A DNA stretch of 64,000 nt from Stictocephala bisonia (GCA_035578905.1 JAQJVL010000422.1:434001-498000); one strand, 5' to 3'; shown: positions 14,501 through 29,500, counted from the first letter of the stretch. Notes: generated from the sequence alone by a model not told the origin. Program-made: numbers and translations.

Positions 14501-17500
14501 CCCATAATTCATCATTAAACCAATGTTTATTCAAACGTTTTAAGAGTGCAGAAAAACAAAATCGGCAATTTAACTTTGTTGTTCGATTAAGTCTAAGAAT
14601 AAAACATTTGGTTGAAGATATTTGCTGTATTTAAGTGTTATGTAAATAAAGAACTATAATTCTTTACTGTAATGGACAGTTTTAATTGCATATATGAAAT
14701 TCAAAAAAACTAATATGTTAGTAGTAAATCAAGTAATGAATAAGTTAAAAGCATTAAAATATAGAAAATCAAATAAACTATTAATCTTTTGCTTAGGTAA
14801 TCATAAAAAAGGTCATGTTACAGGTTTTCACATTCAAAATTATCACACTCAGCACAAACTTAGATTTACCCTGCATCAAAGTTGATTTAGTACTCAGGCT
14901 TGTAGATTTATCAGTTAACACACAAACTGCTTAAAACATGTTAATTGTTTATTATTATTTTTTTTTCATTTAATCTTAAATATTATTTCAATAATTTCAG
15001 TTTGAGTTAATCTAGAGAGTAACACTTCTCCAATGTCCACACTATTTAGGATTTGAAGCTCCAAAAGCTTTTGGATTACAACATAATTTTGCTGATGTGG
15101 CGGATTAGTGACTGGGGCTCCAGATTGCTTAGTCCAAGGTTCAAAATCCCAACTGTTAAGAGTTTGCAGAGGCTGTCGGCCATGTTGGTTTTAATCCCAT
15201 AAGAACAATGTTATTTGCGTATCCATATTTTTTCGTTATTTATTGATAAAAAGTTGTGTATGAAGTGTCATTTTAAACGTTATCATGTTGCGCATTGGGT
15301 TTGCTTTTGACATGTTCAATACATACGCCTATTCTGGATCAAGGATTAAGCATTCGTTTTACTTTTTAGATCAACTAAAGAATAAAATCAAAATTTTTTG
15401 TGTTTTCTTTGATCATTTCATGGTGTATTGAGATGTAATAATACTTTATAGAAGAAAAAAGAATGAAATGCATAAAATCAAAAAAAAAAATAACAATAGA
15501 TTGGTCTCGGAACAAAAAAGAGGTAACTATTTTACTGTCTATTGTTAAATTCAACCAGTCGTGATATCCTACTGATAGAATAGTAATAAAATGATCAGTG
15601 TGGTACTGACTGTGTAAGTTCATCCTCACAGAAAAAAATTACAGCGATATATATGCCTAACAGACTTGCACTTCTGTCAGCGCAGAAATCATGTGAAATC
15701 GAGTTTCAAGGTTGTTTACTAAAATACTAAGACACCTATGAAAAATCCAGTGACACCATTATTATTTTCCTCATTTGATTTTAGGTTGTATCATATCCAT
15801 TTTTAAATTTTATTATAAGTTTTAGTAATTTTTATCCAATTTGAAAAAATGTACCATAATTTTAATTAGTATTCACTGTGCATCAATTTTACATTACATT
15901 AACCCACCCATCCACGTACTATGGTATTGACCCACCAGCCCACCAATACACGTACTATGGTATTGACCCACCAGCCCACCAATACACGTACTATGGTATT
16001 GACCCACCAGCCCACCAATACACGTACTATGGTATTGACCCACCAGCCCACCAATACACGTACTATGGTATTGACCCACCAGTCCACCAATACACGTACT
16101 ATGGTATTGACCCACCAGCCCACCAATACACGTACTATGGTATTGACCCACCAGCCCACCAATACACGTACTATGGTATTGACCCACCAGCCCACCAATA
16201 CACGTACTATGGTATTGACCCACCAGCCCACCAATACACGTACTATGGTATTGACCCACCAGCCCACCAATACACGTACTATGGTATTGACCCACCAGCC
16301 CACCAATACGCGTACTATGGTATTGACCCACCAGCCCACCATTACACGTACTATGGTATTAACCCACCCGCCCACCAATACACGTACTATGGTATTGACC
16401 CACCAGCCCACCAATACACGTACTATGGTATTGACCCACCAGCCCACCAATACACGTACTATGGTATTGACCCACCATCCCACCAATACACGTACTATGG
16501 TATTGACCCACCAGCCCACCAATACACGTACTATGGTATTGACCCACCAGCCCACCAATACGCGTACTATGGTATTGACCCACCAGCCCACCATTACACG
16601 TACTATGGTATTAACCCACCAGCCCACCAATACACGTACTATGGTATTGACCCACCAGCCCACCAATACACGTACTATGGTATTGACCCACCAGCCCACC
16701 AATACACGTACTATGGTATTGACCCACCAGCCCACCAATACACGTACTATGGTATTGACTCACCAGCCCACCAATACAGGTACTATGGTATTGACCCACC
16801 ATCCCACCAATACACGTACTATGGTATTGACCCACCATCCCACCAATACACGTACTATGGTATTGACCCACCAGCCCACCAATACACGTACTATGGTATT
16901 GACCCACCAGCCCACCAATACACGTACTATGGTATTGACCCACCAGCCCACCAATACACGTACTATGGTATTGACTCACCAGCCCACCAATACACGTACT
17001 ATGGTATTGACCCACCAGCCCACCAATACACGTACTATGGTATTGACCCACCAGCCCACCAATACACGTACTATGGTATTGACCCACCATCCCACCAATA
17101 CACGTACTATGGTATTGACCCACCAGCCCACCAATACACGTACTATGGTATTGACCCACCAGCCCACCAATACACGTACTATGGTATTGACCCACCAGCC
17201 CACCAATACACGTACTATGGTATTAACTCACCAGCCCACCAATACACGTACTATGGTATTGACCCACCAGCCCACCAATACACGTACTATGGTATTGACC
17301 CACCATCCCACCAATACACGTACTATGGTATTGACCCACCAGCCCACCAATACGCGTACTATGGTATTGACCCACCAGCCCACCAATACGCGTACTATGG
17401 TATTGACCCACCAGCCCACCAATACACGTACTATGGTATTGACCCACCAGCCCACCAATACACATACTATGGTATTGACCCACCAGCCCACCAATACGCG

Positions 17501-20500
17501 TACTATGGTATTGACCCACCAGCCCACCAATACACGTACTATGGTATTGACTCACCAGCCCACCAATACAGGTACTATGGTATTAACCCACCCGCCCACC
17601 AATACACGTACTATGGTATTAACCCACCCGCCCACCAATACACGTACTATGGTATTGACCCACCAGCCCACCAATACACGTACTATGGTATTAACCCACC
17701 CGCCCACCAATACACGTACTATGGTATTGACCCACCAGCCCACCAATACACGTACTATGGTATTAACCCACCCGCCCACCAATACACGTACTATGGTATT
17801 AACCCACCCACCCACCAATACACGTACTATGGTATTAACCCACCCGCCCACCAATACACGTACTATGGTATTGACCCACCCATCCACGTACTATGGTATT
17901 GACCCACCAGCCCACCAATACACGTACTATGGTATTAACCCACCCGCCCACCAATACACGTACTATGGTATTGACCCACCAGCCCACCAATACACGTACT
18001 ATGGTATTAACCCACCCACCCACCAATAAACATACTATGGTATTGACCCACCCGCCCACCAATACATGTACTATGGTATTAACCCACCTGCCCACCCATA
18101 CACTTAAGTAGCACAAACCCACCCGCCCACCCATACACTTAAGTAGCACAAACCCACCCGCCCACCCATACATGAACAGTGTATTAATTGGCACCCATAC
18201 ACTTAATTGGCACTAAACCACCCGCCCACCCACCGGTGGTATTACTAAAACACCAGTAAATTTATCGTATTTATATTTTTACTTCCTGGTTGACAGGAAT
18301 ATTTTACACAAGTTTTATAAATTTCAGAATTTTAACTTTTCAAGAAAAATAGTTCTTACCAATTTCCTGAAACAACGTTTTCTTGGCTCAAATAAATTTA
18401 AAATCACTGCATTTACTTGCACATAAGAAAGTAATATATTTTAACTATACATTTCATGACAACTACAACGCAATCAAATATTTAATTTTACAACTTCTAG
18501 GAGCCGAGAAAACGTTGTTTAAGGAAATTGATAAGAACTTTTTGCTTGAAAAGTTAAAATTCTGAAATTAATAAAACTGAAAAAAATATTCGTATTAATG
18601 ACATATTAAAATATGAATGCGATACAATGACGAAGTTTTGATTAATAAAAGTGCAGTTGATGCACAGTGAAAACTAGAAAAACTCTGGTACTTTTTGTGT
18701 TCCAACTAGGATCAAAATTATTGAAATTTATATTAAAAATGTGTATGACATAATGTAAAAATGAAGGAGGAAAATAACGGTGTGGTTAGATTTTTCATAA
18801 GCCTCTTAGTTTTTTTATTAAACAACCCTTAAACTCGGGTACACATAATTTCTAACTGGTAGTAGAATCTATCTAAGGGCCATCCCTAAATTACATAACG
18901 CTAAAATCAGCCTTTTCAGACTCCCCCCCCCCCATGTACCGGACTTGTAATGGTTACACTAAATCCCTCAAAAAATTACGTAATGCTGTCACTAAAACCC
19001 CCTCTCTAATTTTTGTCATCCACTTTACTGCATATTTTTATTTATGGTAGTCATTGTTTAGACTTTTTTCGGTTGTTTTCATGTTTTCTAATGGGGGGTA
19101 GGATATATTACTTAATGGGGGTTAAATAAAATACAACTTAAAAATCTTGTATTTTGGTTAAGAACAATAACATTTTGTGAATTAATTTAAACAAATTGCT
19201 GAGGTTTAATAATAATATAACGCTGCCTAGGACCCCCCTCCCCCGTACCACTGCGTAATGGCGCATAACGCTGCTGAAAACCCTCCTCCCATTAGTATTG
19301 TAGAATATGAGACACAAAATAAATACCCAATGATAACTTTAATATATTTATATTTTATTAATTTTTGTGAAAACCAGTGTGGGAACTCTGAAAAAACATT
19401 CAAATTCATGCCAGCTTCATTGCACCCTGACATTGGCTATATGAGTATTTTCAAGGTTGTACATTTGGATGGGTGGTAGGAACATTGTTGTGGTTAGTGT
19501 TGGGTGGGTAGGAGGATGTAATCATCAATAGATCTTTGCCATGTGCTCCCACTCATACATAAACAATGTTGAAAATAACTAATGTATGTTTCACCCAATT
19601 AAATCATCAATTAATCAAATTTTAGTATGGAATTCACAATTTAATACAACTTTGAAGCCATTAGAAAGCCTTATTTTAGTATATCTGTACTATACATTAC
19701 ATTTTCAGATTTAATATAACTTTGGACATTTCTTTTGTTTCAGATGAAATTCCCCATCTCCCAGTTCTCGTTATAGTTTTGTATATATCTGTTATGCCTC
19801 TATGGTTCTGGATCGCCAAAAACAACAAGTATACTAAACCCGTCCTTTACAACGGATGGGCTCCAATCATCAGTGCAATGCTTATTAGCACGTAAGCATT
19901 TTAATGACTTTATTAAATTATGTTGAAATACATTACGTAAGTGTTATTTTAATAGCTATTGTATTGCCAGCAAAATTATGAAAGATATATCTGCTAGCAA
20001 ATTTACAAAGAGTATATCATAAAACTTCACAGAGTCACAGACAAGTTCAGAAAACTGAATATAAGGGATACTACTGTCTTAAGGAGTAAAAGATGATTGT
20101 ATGAAGGACTTAACAACAAGACTATGAAGGATTTCATCCTGTGGTACAACTCTATCAAAATTCTAATTTTTAAAATAAAGTGCCAAGTTTCAAATTGCTA
20201 AACAGGGTATCTCATAAGTAGACAGCCAAAAAACAGGAAGTTATTCCAAAGGTCGAAACAAACACCAAATGTCATTTGAACATTTGGTCTATACACTCCG
20301 TTTTCCATCTAAATGTCTTTACTGTACTTAACTTTTACGAAAAAGCTTAATTTCTCAGAAGTTACCGAAGATAACATCATTAAAATTTGTTTTAATCCTG
20401 GTCTTAACAGTTAACATATTTCCTAAAAATTTCATTTCTGTAAACTGGTCCTTTTCAAAATGGCAGCTATTTAACATTTTATAACTAAATTTCTCAAAAA

Positions 20501-23500
20501 CCAGAAATTTCAGTAGAAACCACCTACAAAAATTTCAAAAAATGTAGTCTCTCTCAAATATTAACTGAAAAATTGAAATTTTATGAAATAAAAAGAGTTC
20601 CTAGCTGAATAATTCCGTTATTGTTAGACAAATGTTTCAATATCTCTGGTACTGCTCAATTTTTGATCAGCAGAACTGACCCATCCTCGGAGTCTGTTCA
20701 ATTTGCTTCACCTTCCCTTACGAGATTGCCAGCATTACTGCCCAAGGCAATTTACTACTACGTGAATTGCTATGGTTACTCATTCACTACATGACACTAA
20801 GTTTATGAGTTCTCCAGGGAATTCCATTACCAACAGATGGTGTACTACAGTGTTTATTATTTATTTTATTATAAAGATATCAGTCACCTGAACTGGTACT
20901 ATTTTGGGCTGCAGTAAGCTTGGTGTGCAGATGAGAACAATTACTAGTAATCTGATCTGATAAGAAAAGTTGTGTTGGAATAACTCTGAGCTGAATAAAA
21001 TAAATAGTAACTCTTTTCAGCAGAGCTGGACACCTGCCAGCAAAGAGTATTCACATCGCATCCAAGTTACAGGTTTATACACTTATATTTTGAATATCAT
21101 GGTTGACTAACAATCGGCTTGTTCAACATTTAATATTCAACTTCACAAGCAAACAGCAAAATGTATGTAGAGTTGATAACAATAGTTGTTAGCTCTTCAG
21201 TTGTTCCTCCACTCATCATATTATAGTTTACTGAAATAATATGCTAAGAATTAAACTGTAATAAAGCTTTTAACAAAATACACAAAGTATGCCTTTGAAA
21301 AGTAATTTATATTCTAAACACTTATACGATATGCTTGAAGATTAAATTGGTTGACATGTATTTGAGTGGTGTTTGTAGTATACTGGGTGGAAAAAATATG
21401 GAAACGCTTTCATAACGTTATTTTTTGCCATTATTAAACTTGTGTTCCATAAAGTATAATCTTTGATCAGAATAATTTACATAAAACCTTTAAATAGCGG
21501 AGAAATACTATTAGCTATTGTTCAAATTAGTTAATTTTAAATTCAAATGACCACTACTCAGGAAAGTCAAAGTAAAATCTCTTTATTTACAATTTTCATG
21601 GAGAAATGTATTGGCCTCAAAAATACAGTGATAAAATTACAAAATTTAAGTTAAATTGAGCAGTCTTGATGTCTAGGATGGTCATGTGTCCTATGTAGAT
21701 ATTCTTTCAGCGTGTAGAACGGCCTGGTCACCAGCCATCTCTTCAGTGCCATCTTCAGGTTCTTCTCCTTCTGAGTTTTTATCTCGGTTGGCAGCTTATT
21801 GTAAAGCTTGCGTCCCGTGTATGACGGCTTCCTCTCATACAGTGATAGATGGTGTGCTAGCAGGATGTAGTTGTCAGCATGTCGAGTGTTGTACTGGTGT
21901 ACATCTGCTCCCCGAGAGAGTCCATTCCTATCAGCAAACATAATCACTTCCTGGATGTAGAGAGCCACAACTGTCAAGATACGAAGATCCTTGAAACCTT
22001 TCATGACAGCTGTCCTTGGGTCCTAGGCCTTTAAGAGTTCTTATTACTTTCTTCTGGATCAGGAGAAGTCTCTGTAGGTTAGTGACTGTAGTGCCTCCCC
22101 ATATAGCAATGCTGTACCTGAGATGAGACTCAAAAAGGGCATAATAAGTTGTTTTTGCAATGTTTAAATCACTGATGTGGTGAATTATTTTGATGACAAA
22201 GAGGCAGGTGTTTAGTTTTTTACAAAGGTCATCAACATGCTCAGTCCATGAAAGGGTTTCATTAATTCTCACTCCAAGAAATTTTGCCTTGGGTTGCATG
22301 TCAACTTCTGGAAGAGCTGCAATTTCATCTCGTCTTCTACCGAATGCCAGTTGTTTGGTCTTGGTCATATTGACTACTAGGTCGTTTGAGTGGCAGTACT
22401 GGTACACCATATTTAGTGCTGTACATGAGTCAATTGCTAGTTCTTCTGTAGAGTTCCCAGTAAGCAGAAGAACTAGCAAATTAATTGTCCGGTTTGCGGC
22501 AATTAATTTCTCTTGAAAAGATCTTTCAGTTGATACAGAACTCGACTTACGCTTTACAAGTGAAGTCCTACAAAAGCTTTGAAAGAGTTTCCATATTTTT
22601 TACCACCCTGTATATGTTTTGAAAGCTGTAAAAACATTTTGTCGTTTGGACAAAATTGTGTGATTAATTTCTGGTTGGTCAGAAATTGAACCTTACAGTT
22701 ACCAATTATGTTTATGTTTAGCTGTCATGACCCAAAAATAATGTTTTCATGAACAATAATTTCTCTTCTATATAATGTAAGTATACTTATTATATTTAGA
22801 ATGTATAATTTATAAAGTGGGTAACGATAACTTGTTCGTTGTGTTTATTCTCTGTCATCCACTTCTAATAGAACTGGATACTGAATGATTGCTTCAGAAA
22901 GTAAAGATAAGTATAACAGAGTCAACTCAGTTTGCTGTAGTACAGTGATCACTTGTGAAAATGTGATCTATCTGTACCTGATGAGATTTAACGTGGAAAC
23001 TGCTCATACTACAGTCGAACTATGGTTAAAATGGCTGCTTGGACTCACAAGCTTTTGGCTTGTTACCGAGGAGAGCGAATTCCCAGCCTTGGTCATAAGA
23101 CGTTAATAATTTCCACTACATCAGAGTTTTCCGCCTGACCATCAAACGATATGTTTGACATTCTGGTCTGCGGGTTACTCTACGTCACCAAAAGTAATCA
23201 CGCCCCTTCATAGCGCATGCTAAGGTACTATCTGACAACAGATAGTGCTATGCACTATGCCTCTCTAGAAACGGATGATGGTAAATGTTCCACATGGATC
23301 GGCCGTAGTGTGAGCTGTTTCGACATTATTAAGACTCACCAGGTACAGATAGATCACAGTTTCACAAGTGATCACTGTACCACAGCAAACTGAGTTGACT
23401 CTGTTATAATTATCTTCATTTTCTGAATCAATTATTCAGTGTCCAGTTCCATTAGAAGTGGATGACGGAGAATAAACGCAACGTCTTGAACTTACTCCAC

Positions 23501-26500
23501 CACTAACATCTTATGACATACAACTTGTCATATCTCATTTTACAATAACTGGTTTACGTTTGTGGATAAAAGCGTGCTCTATTATGGCTTCCCAGCAGAA
23601 TTTTAAATTTTAGAATCTATTTACGATTTGTAGATTTTGTATTAATTTGCCATTTCATTCTACTTTAAAGGCTTTGTAAATTTAAAATAAAAATCTTCAT
23701 GTTTAAAAATGTTGGATAAAGTTTTTGTAATTCAATTTCAATTAATTTACTTCTGTATGTAGTTTTATTTTGAAATTTCTTCAAAATTCTTACTCAAAGT
23801 TAGAACCACTTTATAGACAACTTTTTTCCATCAAGTGAGAAAATTAAATAACTGCTAAAGAAATTTAGAAGAAGAGGCAGTGTAAAATGTTCTATTGGAG
23901 ATACCATCATCGTTTAAATCAATTCCTGCTTTTTTTAACCATTGTCCTTGCAATTTGTTCATCAGCCTCAAAAGGAAATCTCTCTTTGGTCTCTCCTAGA
24001 GTTCTCAATTTTTAATTTCACGGGGAGCTGGGCCTACAGCCTTGTGAGAGAATACTGTCTTTAGGCTTGCTTGAGAAGTCTCAGGCTGTGGCCTCATGCA
24101 TGATCACAGCCAGTAACCCCATTTGTGGCTTTCAACTTTCAAGCTGATGAGGTAACTCATTGTATCATCTCGTGATATGCTTGAAGTATTGTTTGAAAAT
24201 TCTGGCCTATGCAAGGTAAATCTTGCTTACAACTTTGAGAGAAGCCTCTGCCAGTTAGGGATGGCAAATATTTTGAACATATCGATACATCACAAACCAG
24301 ATATCGATATAACGATAATATCGAAAGAAAAATATCAATATATCGGGTAACCGATATATCGAAATGTAAATGAGTTATATGTTTAAAATTATGCACTAAC
24401 TCTTATGTCATGACAAAAAAAACACTCATGTTTTGCTGTCAATATTTAGAATAGCCTACTGAAAGTAAAAATAAAATCCATTTATCCAAGTTTTTTTTTT
24501 TTTATTAGAGGCCACCTCCTTCTTAACCTTACTCTGCCCATTCCCTATAGACTATTGATCTCTGCAGAGAACTTATTCAGTCAGAGTAAGGGGGCGAACC
24601 AATACAGTAGAAGGTGGATGTTACTGATAAATCTTCCAGTCCAGGCCGGATTCGAACCAGCGCTATCTCTAACCCAGGCTCAAAGTCCTGACGCCTTAGA
24701 CCACTCGGCCACTGGCTCGCCCTAAAAAAAGTGGTCTGTGGGATTAAGTGAAAAAATAATAATAATAAATATCATAACTTTAATTATTATGTTAGTTATA
24801 AAAGAATAATTTAATAATGATTTGTAAGGCGACTGGCTAGGCATCTTAGAGTCAGTGATCAACTCACACACAGCTTCATTTACCCGTTCCACCCACTGGT
24901 CTACAATAAACTACATTTTAATGTGTTTACCTCCTGTGAAAAAACTTACTTTATTATATCAATGCATGATTTTTATGCGTAAGAGGTAATTTAAATACAG
25001 TATATATATTTTTTTAATCATGATGATTTTGAGTTGAGAGAATAACGTCAATATTTAGTGATTCGATATACTGAACCAAAATATTGATATGTCCGATATT
25101 ATCAAAAGAAAATATTGATATCAATATATCGATATTTCCGATATATCGTTGCCATCTCTATTGCCAGTAGCCCCTCTTGAGGATCTCAGCGTCATGGAGG
25201 AGCTCAGCCTCCTTTGTAGCAATATTTTTTCTTCAGGGGTCTGGAAAAAAAACAACTACTATTTATTCTAACAATAACTTTAATACTACAAAAACTATTA
25301 ATTATTATAAATATCAAAATTATATGATTTCTGATGACGAGTCTAAAATAATCTTAAGGTACAAAAACAGTATTTTGATAAAAATGGATCTTATAACAAA
25401 TTTAAAAAAATAAAGTTTGGCTACTTTAATTTCTTGAAGATTTAAAAAAATATGTTATTAGCAAAACAATTTTATTTTCAGGATAGGAGGTATGATCTTG
25501 GACGTGATGGTGAGTACACATAAGGGAGTAGCGGTTTTTCAGCCCGTGATCAATGGAGTAGGCGGCAACCTAGTTTCCATCCAAGCCAGCCGTTTGTCAA
25601 CAGCTTTACATCAACAGGGGGAGTTGGGAGATTTACCTGAAAACCAAAAAATATGGATTTCTCCTGCGCAGTCATTCTTCTCTGATAGTAAGTCATTCAG
25701 GAGATATATTAAATTTTTTTTACAATCCAACAATGATCAAAGGAGACAAACATTTTATGTCATTAAAATGTTTCCTAAGTTACCAAAAAATGAAGTGTTA
25801 ATATTTGTGTACTGTTTCTATATTGTATAAGACATCAATCAACTGGATCTACTTAACAATTAAAATCAACAATAAATATACAATCAGTTAATTTTTTTAA
25901 GTTTTTAATTCTAAGCAAATATGTAATAATAATACTGAATTTTCATGAGAATCGGAAATCAGTTTTAGCATTCAAGGCATATCAACTAATATTACTTCCA
26001 AACCTTTTCATCTATATCAATTAATATTTTTATTATGTTCACGTTCAGATACATATTTTATGACCATTAACACGACTCTGCAAAAAAAGGTAAAACTTGC
26101 CATAGTAAAATTTATCCTATTATTTTTTAACCTTTTGGAGATAAACTTTCAATATATCAGAAGTTTGAAGTTGTAACAAGTACAGTTCTTATATTTTAAA
26201 TTTTTTTCATATAACATATTTTGATCTGATGTTTTTAAAATTATGTAAATAACCAAGGTAACAAAATAGAATTATTGATTTCATTGTAATAGGTTACTTG
26301 AAATTCTATACTCTGTTTAATTGTGTGTTGCCACGTTACTACTGCCCCTATGTATAGACAACAACTGCTTGGCAGTAAACTGTCGGTTGCTAAGTCGCGT
26401 TCACACACGTTATTACTACCCCTATGTATAGACAACAGCTGCTGGGCAGTAAACTGTCAGTTGCTAAGTCGTATTCACACACGTTATTACTACCGCTATG

Positions 26501-29500
26501 TATAGACAACAGGTGCTCGGCAGTAAACTGTCAGTTGCTAAGTCGTGTTCACACACGTTATTACTACCAACTACCGCTATGTATAGACAACAGGTGCTCG
26601 GCAGTAAACTGTCGGTTGCTAAGTCGTGTTCACACACGTTATTACTACCCCTATGTATAGACAACAGCTGCTGGGCAGTAAACTGTCAGTTGCTAAGTGG
26701 TGTTCACACACGTTATTACTACCCCTATGTATAGACAACAGCTGCTGGGCAGTAAACTGTCAGTTGCTAAATCGTGTTCACACATGTTATTACTACCCCT
26801 ATGTATAGACAACAGCTGCTGGGCAGTAAACTGTCAGTTGCTAAGTGGTGTTCACGCACGTTATTACTACCGCTATGTATAGACAACAGCTGCTGGGCAG
26901 TAAACTGTCAGTTGCTAAGTCGTGTTCACGTATGTTATTACTACCGCTATGTATAGACAACAGGTGCTCGGCAGTAAACTGTCAGTTGCTAAGTCGTGTT
27001 CACGCACATTATTACTACCCCTATGTATAGACAACAGGTTCTCGGCAGTAAACTGTTATTTGCTAAGTCGTGTTCACGTACGTTATTACTACCCCTATGT
27101 ATAGACAACAGGTGCTCGGTAGTAAACTGTCAGTTGCTAAGTCGTGTTCACGCACATTATTACTACCCCTATGTATAGACAACAGGTGCTCGGTAGTAAA
27201 CTGTCAGTTGCTAAGTGGTGTTCACGCACGTTATTACTACCGCTATGTATAGACAACAGGTGCTCTGCAGTAAACTGTCAGTTGCTAAGTCGTGTTCACG
27301 CACATTATTACTACCCCTATGTATAGACAACAGGTTCTCGGCAGTAAACTGTTATTTGCTAAGTCGTGTTCACGCACATTATTACTACCCCTATGTATAG
27401 ACAAAAGGTTCTCGGCAGTATACTGTTAGTTGCTAAGTTGTGTTTATGTTGTGAAAAGTGCTACAGTATTTACATTGTATTGTATTTGTAATTAGTTTCT
27501 GTTTTTGTGTACTCTGTTTACAGTGGAACTAGGTTCTGCTATTTTATGCATGTTTAGTATGACTATACCTATACTGCTTGAAAATCACAGTTTTTAGGGT
27601 TTTGCTTGCTAACTGATGAATTTTCTTCAGAGAAAGACTGATTCAAATCAATTTAAATTGATCACAATAATTTTATAAAGGAATGGGCTACAGTTTGATT
27701 TATAACATTTTGTAATACAGGAATGTAATATTAGATACAAGTTTCAGATCACCCCTAATCATCAACGTCTTGAATATTATAAAAAAAACCAGCTTACATG
27801 GGCTGTGCATTCTTTAAATATATTCCAGAATCCATAAAAAAGGAACAAAAAGATAAAATATTTAAAAGAAAATTGAAAGAATATCTTGTTGAAGGAGTCA
27901 TTTACTCCACAAATGAGCTTTACTCCTAAGTTTAGTATTAAGACAAATTTTGTAATTATATTATATTTACTTTTTGACACTATTTAATTGTACAACATTG
28001 TGAATAGATAAATGAAGATATTTGACTTTCAAATTGATTTAAATGAATTTAAAATCACTTCATTTACGTACGTTCATGAAAGTAATGTATCATAACTATA
28101 CATTTTGTAGGATTACAAGGTGGCCAAGTACAGTAGAGTCCCGCTAATCCAAACTTTGGTAATCCGAAACAGAAACTGGCAGAAGGTTTTGGAAAAGTAA
28201 AAATGCAGTTACTGTAAGAACCACTACTTTATAAATCTAAAAATGACAAAACGATATTATTTCATATACTTAACTGTCAATAAACTTTTGAAATGTTACT
28301 TTGGTTTGAAAAAATTCCTCTCTCTCGAAACGAAATTACGCCAGCGCCTCAAAAACGTTTATCTACTGGGGTTGCGCCGGAGTGTTGCTTTACTCTTAGC
28401 GAGTCTGATTCTGTTTTGACACAGTTGTCGCAGGAAAATATAGATTCTAGATATGCTCTGATACATATTTATATGGCGTTTTCCTCAACTTAATCAAATT
28501 GCAGGCATGGTGGCTCAGTGGCTAAGGCTTCGGACTGCGGAGGGCAAGGTCTATTATTGTTGTAATAAGAGTCATAGTTAACACTGTGGTGGTCGCGCGT
28601 TCTATTATTGTAGAAAAGGTCAATATTTTTTCCCACCCTGAGCGGTAGGCAATACTTGTGGCCTTGAGGGCTAATCTACCTTCCTGCCATACTCTTCCCT
28701 ACAACTTAGTGCAGTTTCGTCCGTCTAGCTGTAACAAATTGATTTCAATCTCAAAAATAGCTTAGTGTTCTAATATTGTAGAAAACGTTACCACTTGTGC
28801 ACTGTTTATGTTTTGTTATGTTTTTATGTAATTGTATTTTGTTATGACTTTTAGTCCAAGTGAGCAATTATATACATTTAAAAATGTCAGAACGTGACAG
28901 GAAGCAATTACGCATTCATGCAATCACGCAATAAATCAACGAGGAAGACTTGTGATAAATGCCAGAAATGGTTATGCCCAGACCACCAAAAATGTGTGTG
29001 TGACGATTGCTACGAATAGATAACTTTCTGTTCTATAAGCAATCATTGTTTTTTTAATTAAATATATCTCAAAAACTGTTCAAAATATAATTTAACAATT
29101 AAGATTCAAAGTAACATTTCTAATGTAACTTTGTGCAATTACGTATGTTTATAAAAATAAAATGTTTTAATTCATAAAATGGTGTTTACGTTCTATATTT
29201 TACACATCCAAGTCTAAAATAATAAATATAATTGTTTTAAATAATGTGAAAAGAATCCTACAATAGTAGAACACGCGACCATTCTCGTAACACTGGAGGG
29301 CGCAACCACTGTAGTGTTAAATATAAGTTTAATTTTCAATGCTAAATTAATTCAATTTTGATATTTGTTGACAGGTGCACATGCTCGGACAGCGAGAGTT
29401 CTATTGTTCCTAATGGTTCCCGGCCACATTACATTTGCCTATCTCATCAACTACCTCCAGTTTGAAGACCAGTTTCTCAGCCTAGCATTCATAATTACTT

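Larger units (their letters stand above)
23980..25245. repeat. Degenerate GGATCTC-CTCAGCC repeat, split by a hAT insertion
   Basis: Segments 23990-24255 and 25161-25245 (for example CATTTGTGGCTTTCAAC, GCCTCTGCCAGT, GCCCCTCTTGAGGATCTC) resemble the repeated phrases at 30430-30960 (GCCCCATTAGTGGATCTC, CAACCTCACGGGCAAGCTC). The two parts rejoin when the hAT element at 24256-25160 is removed. Confidence 0.5.

Noticed and set aside
15878..18194. Very long open frames (up to about 700 codons) on both strands
   Set aside because: The 36-bp period is a multiple of three, so any stop-free frame of one unit stays open across the array. Several overlapping frames are open at once on both strands, and the variation is not codon-aware.
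24630..24724. Functional tRNA-Ser/Leu gene on the minus strand
   Set aside because: The distal acceptor stem is unpaired, the anticodon loop is of odd length, and it is joined to a SINE body and poly(A).
26241..27400. Ladder of 60-78 codon ORFs every 74 bp
   Set aside because: Each is the same 74-bp unit read in successive frames, with no start context or conservation.
26326..27445. CRISPR-like array (74-bp period, likewise the 60-bp and 128-bp arrays)
   Set aside because: Units are contiguous and homologous along their whole length with no unique spacers. The window is eukaryotic.
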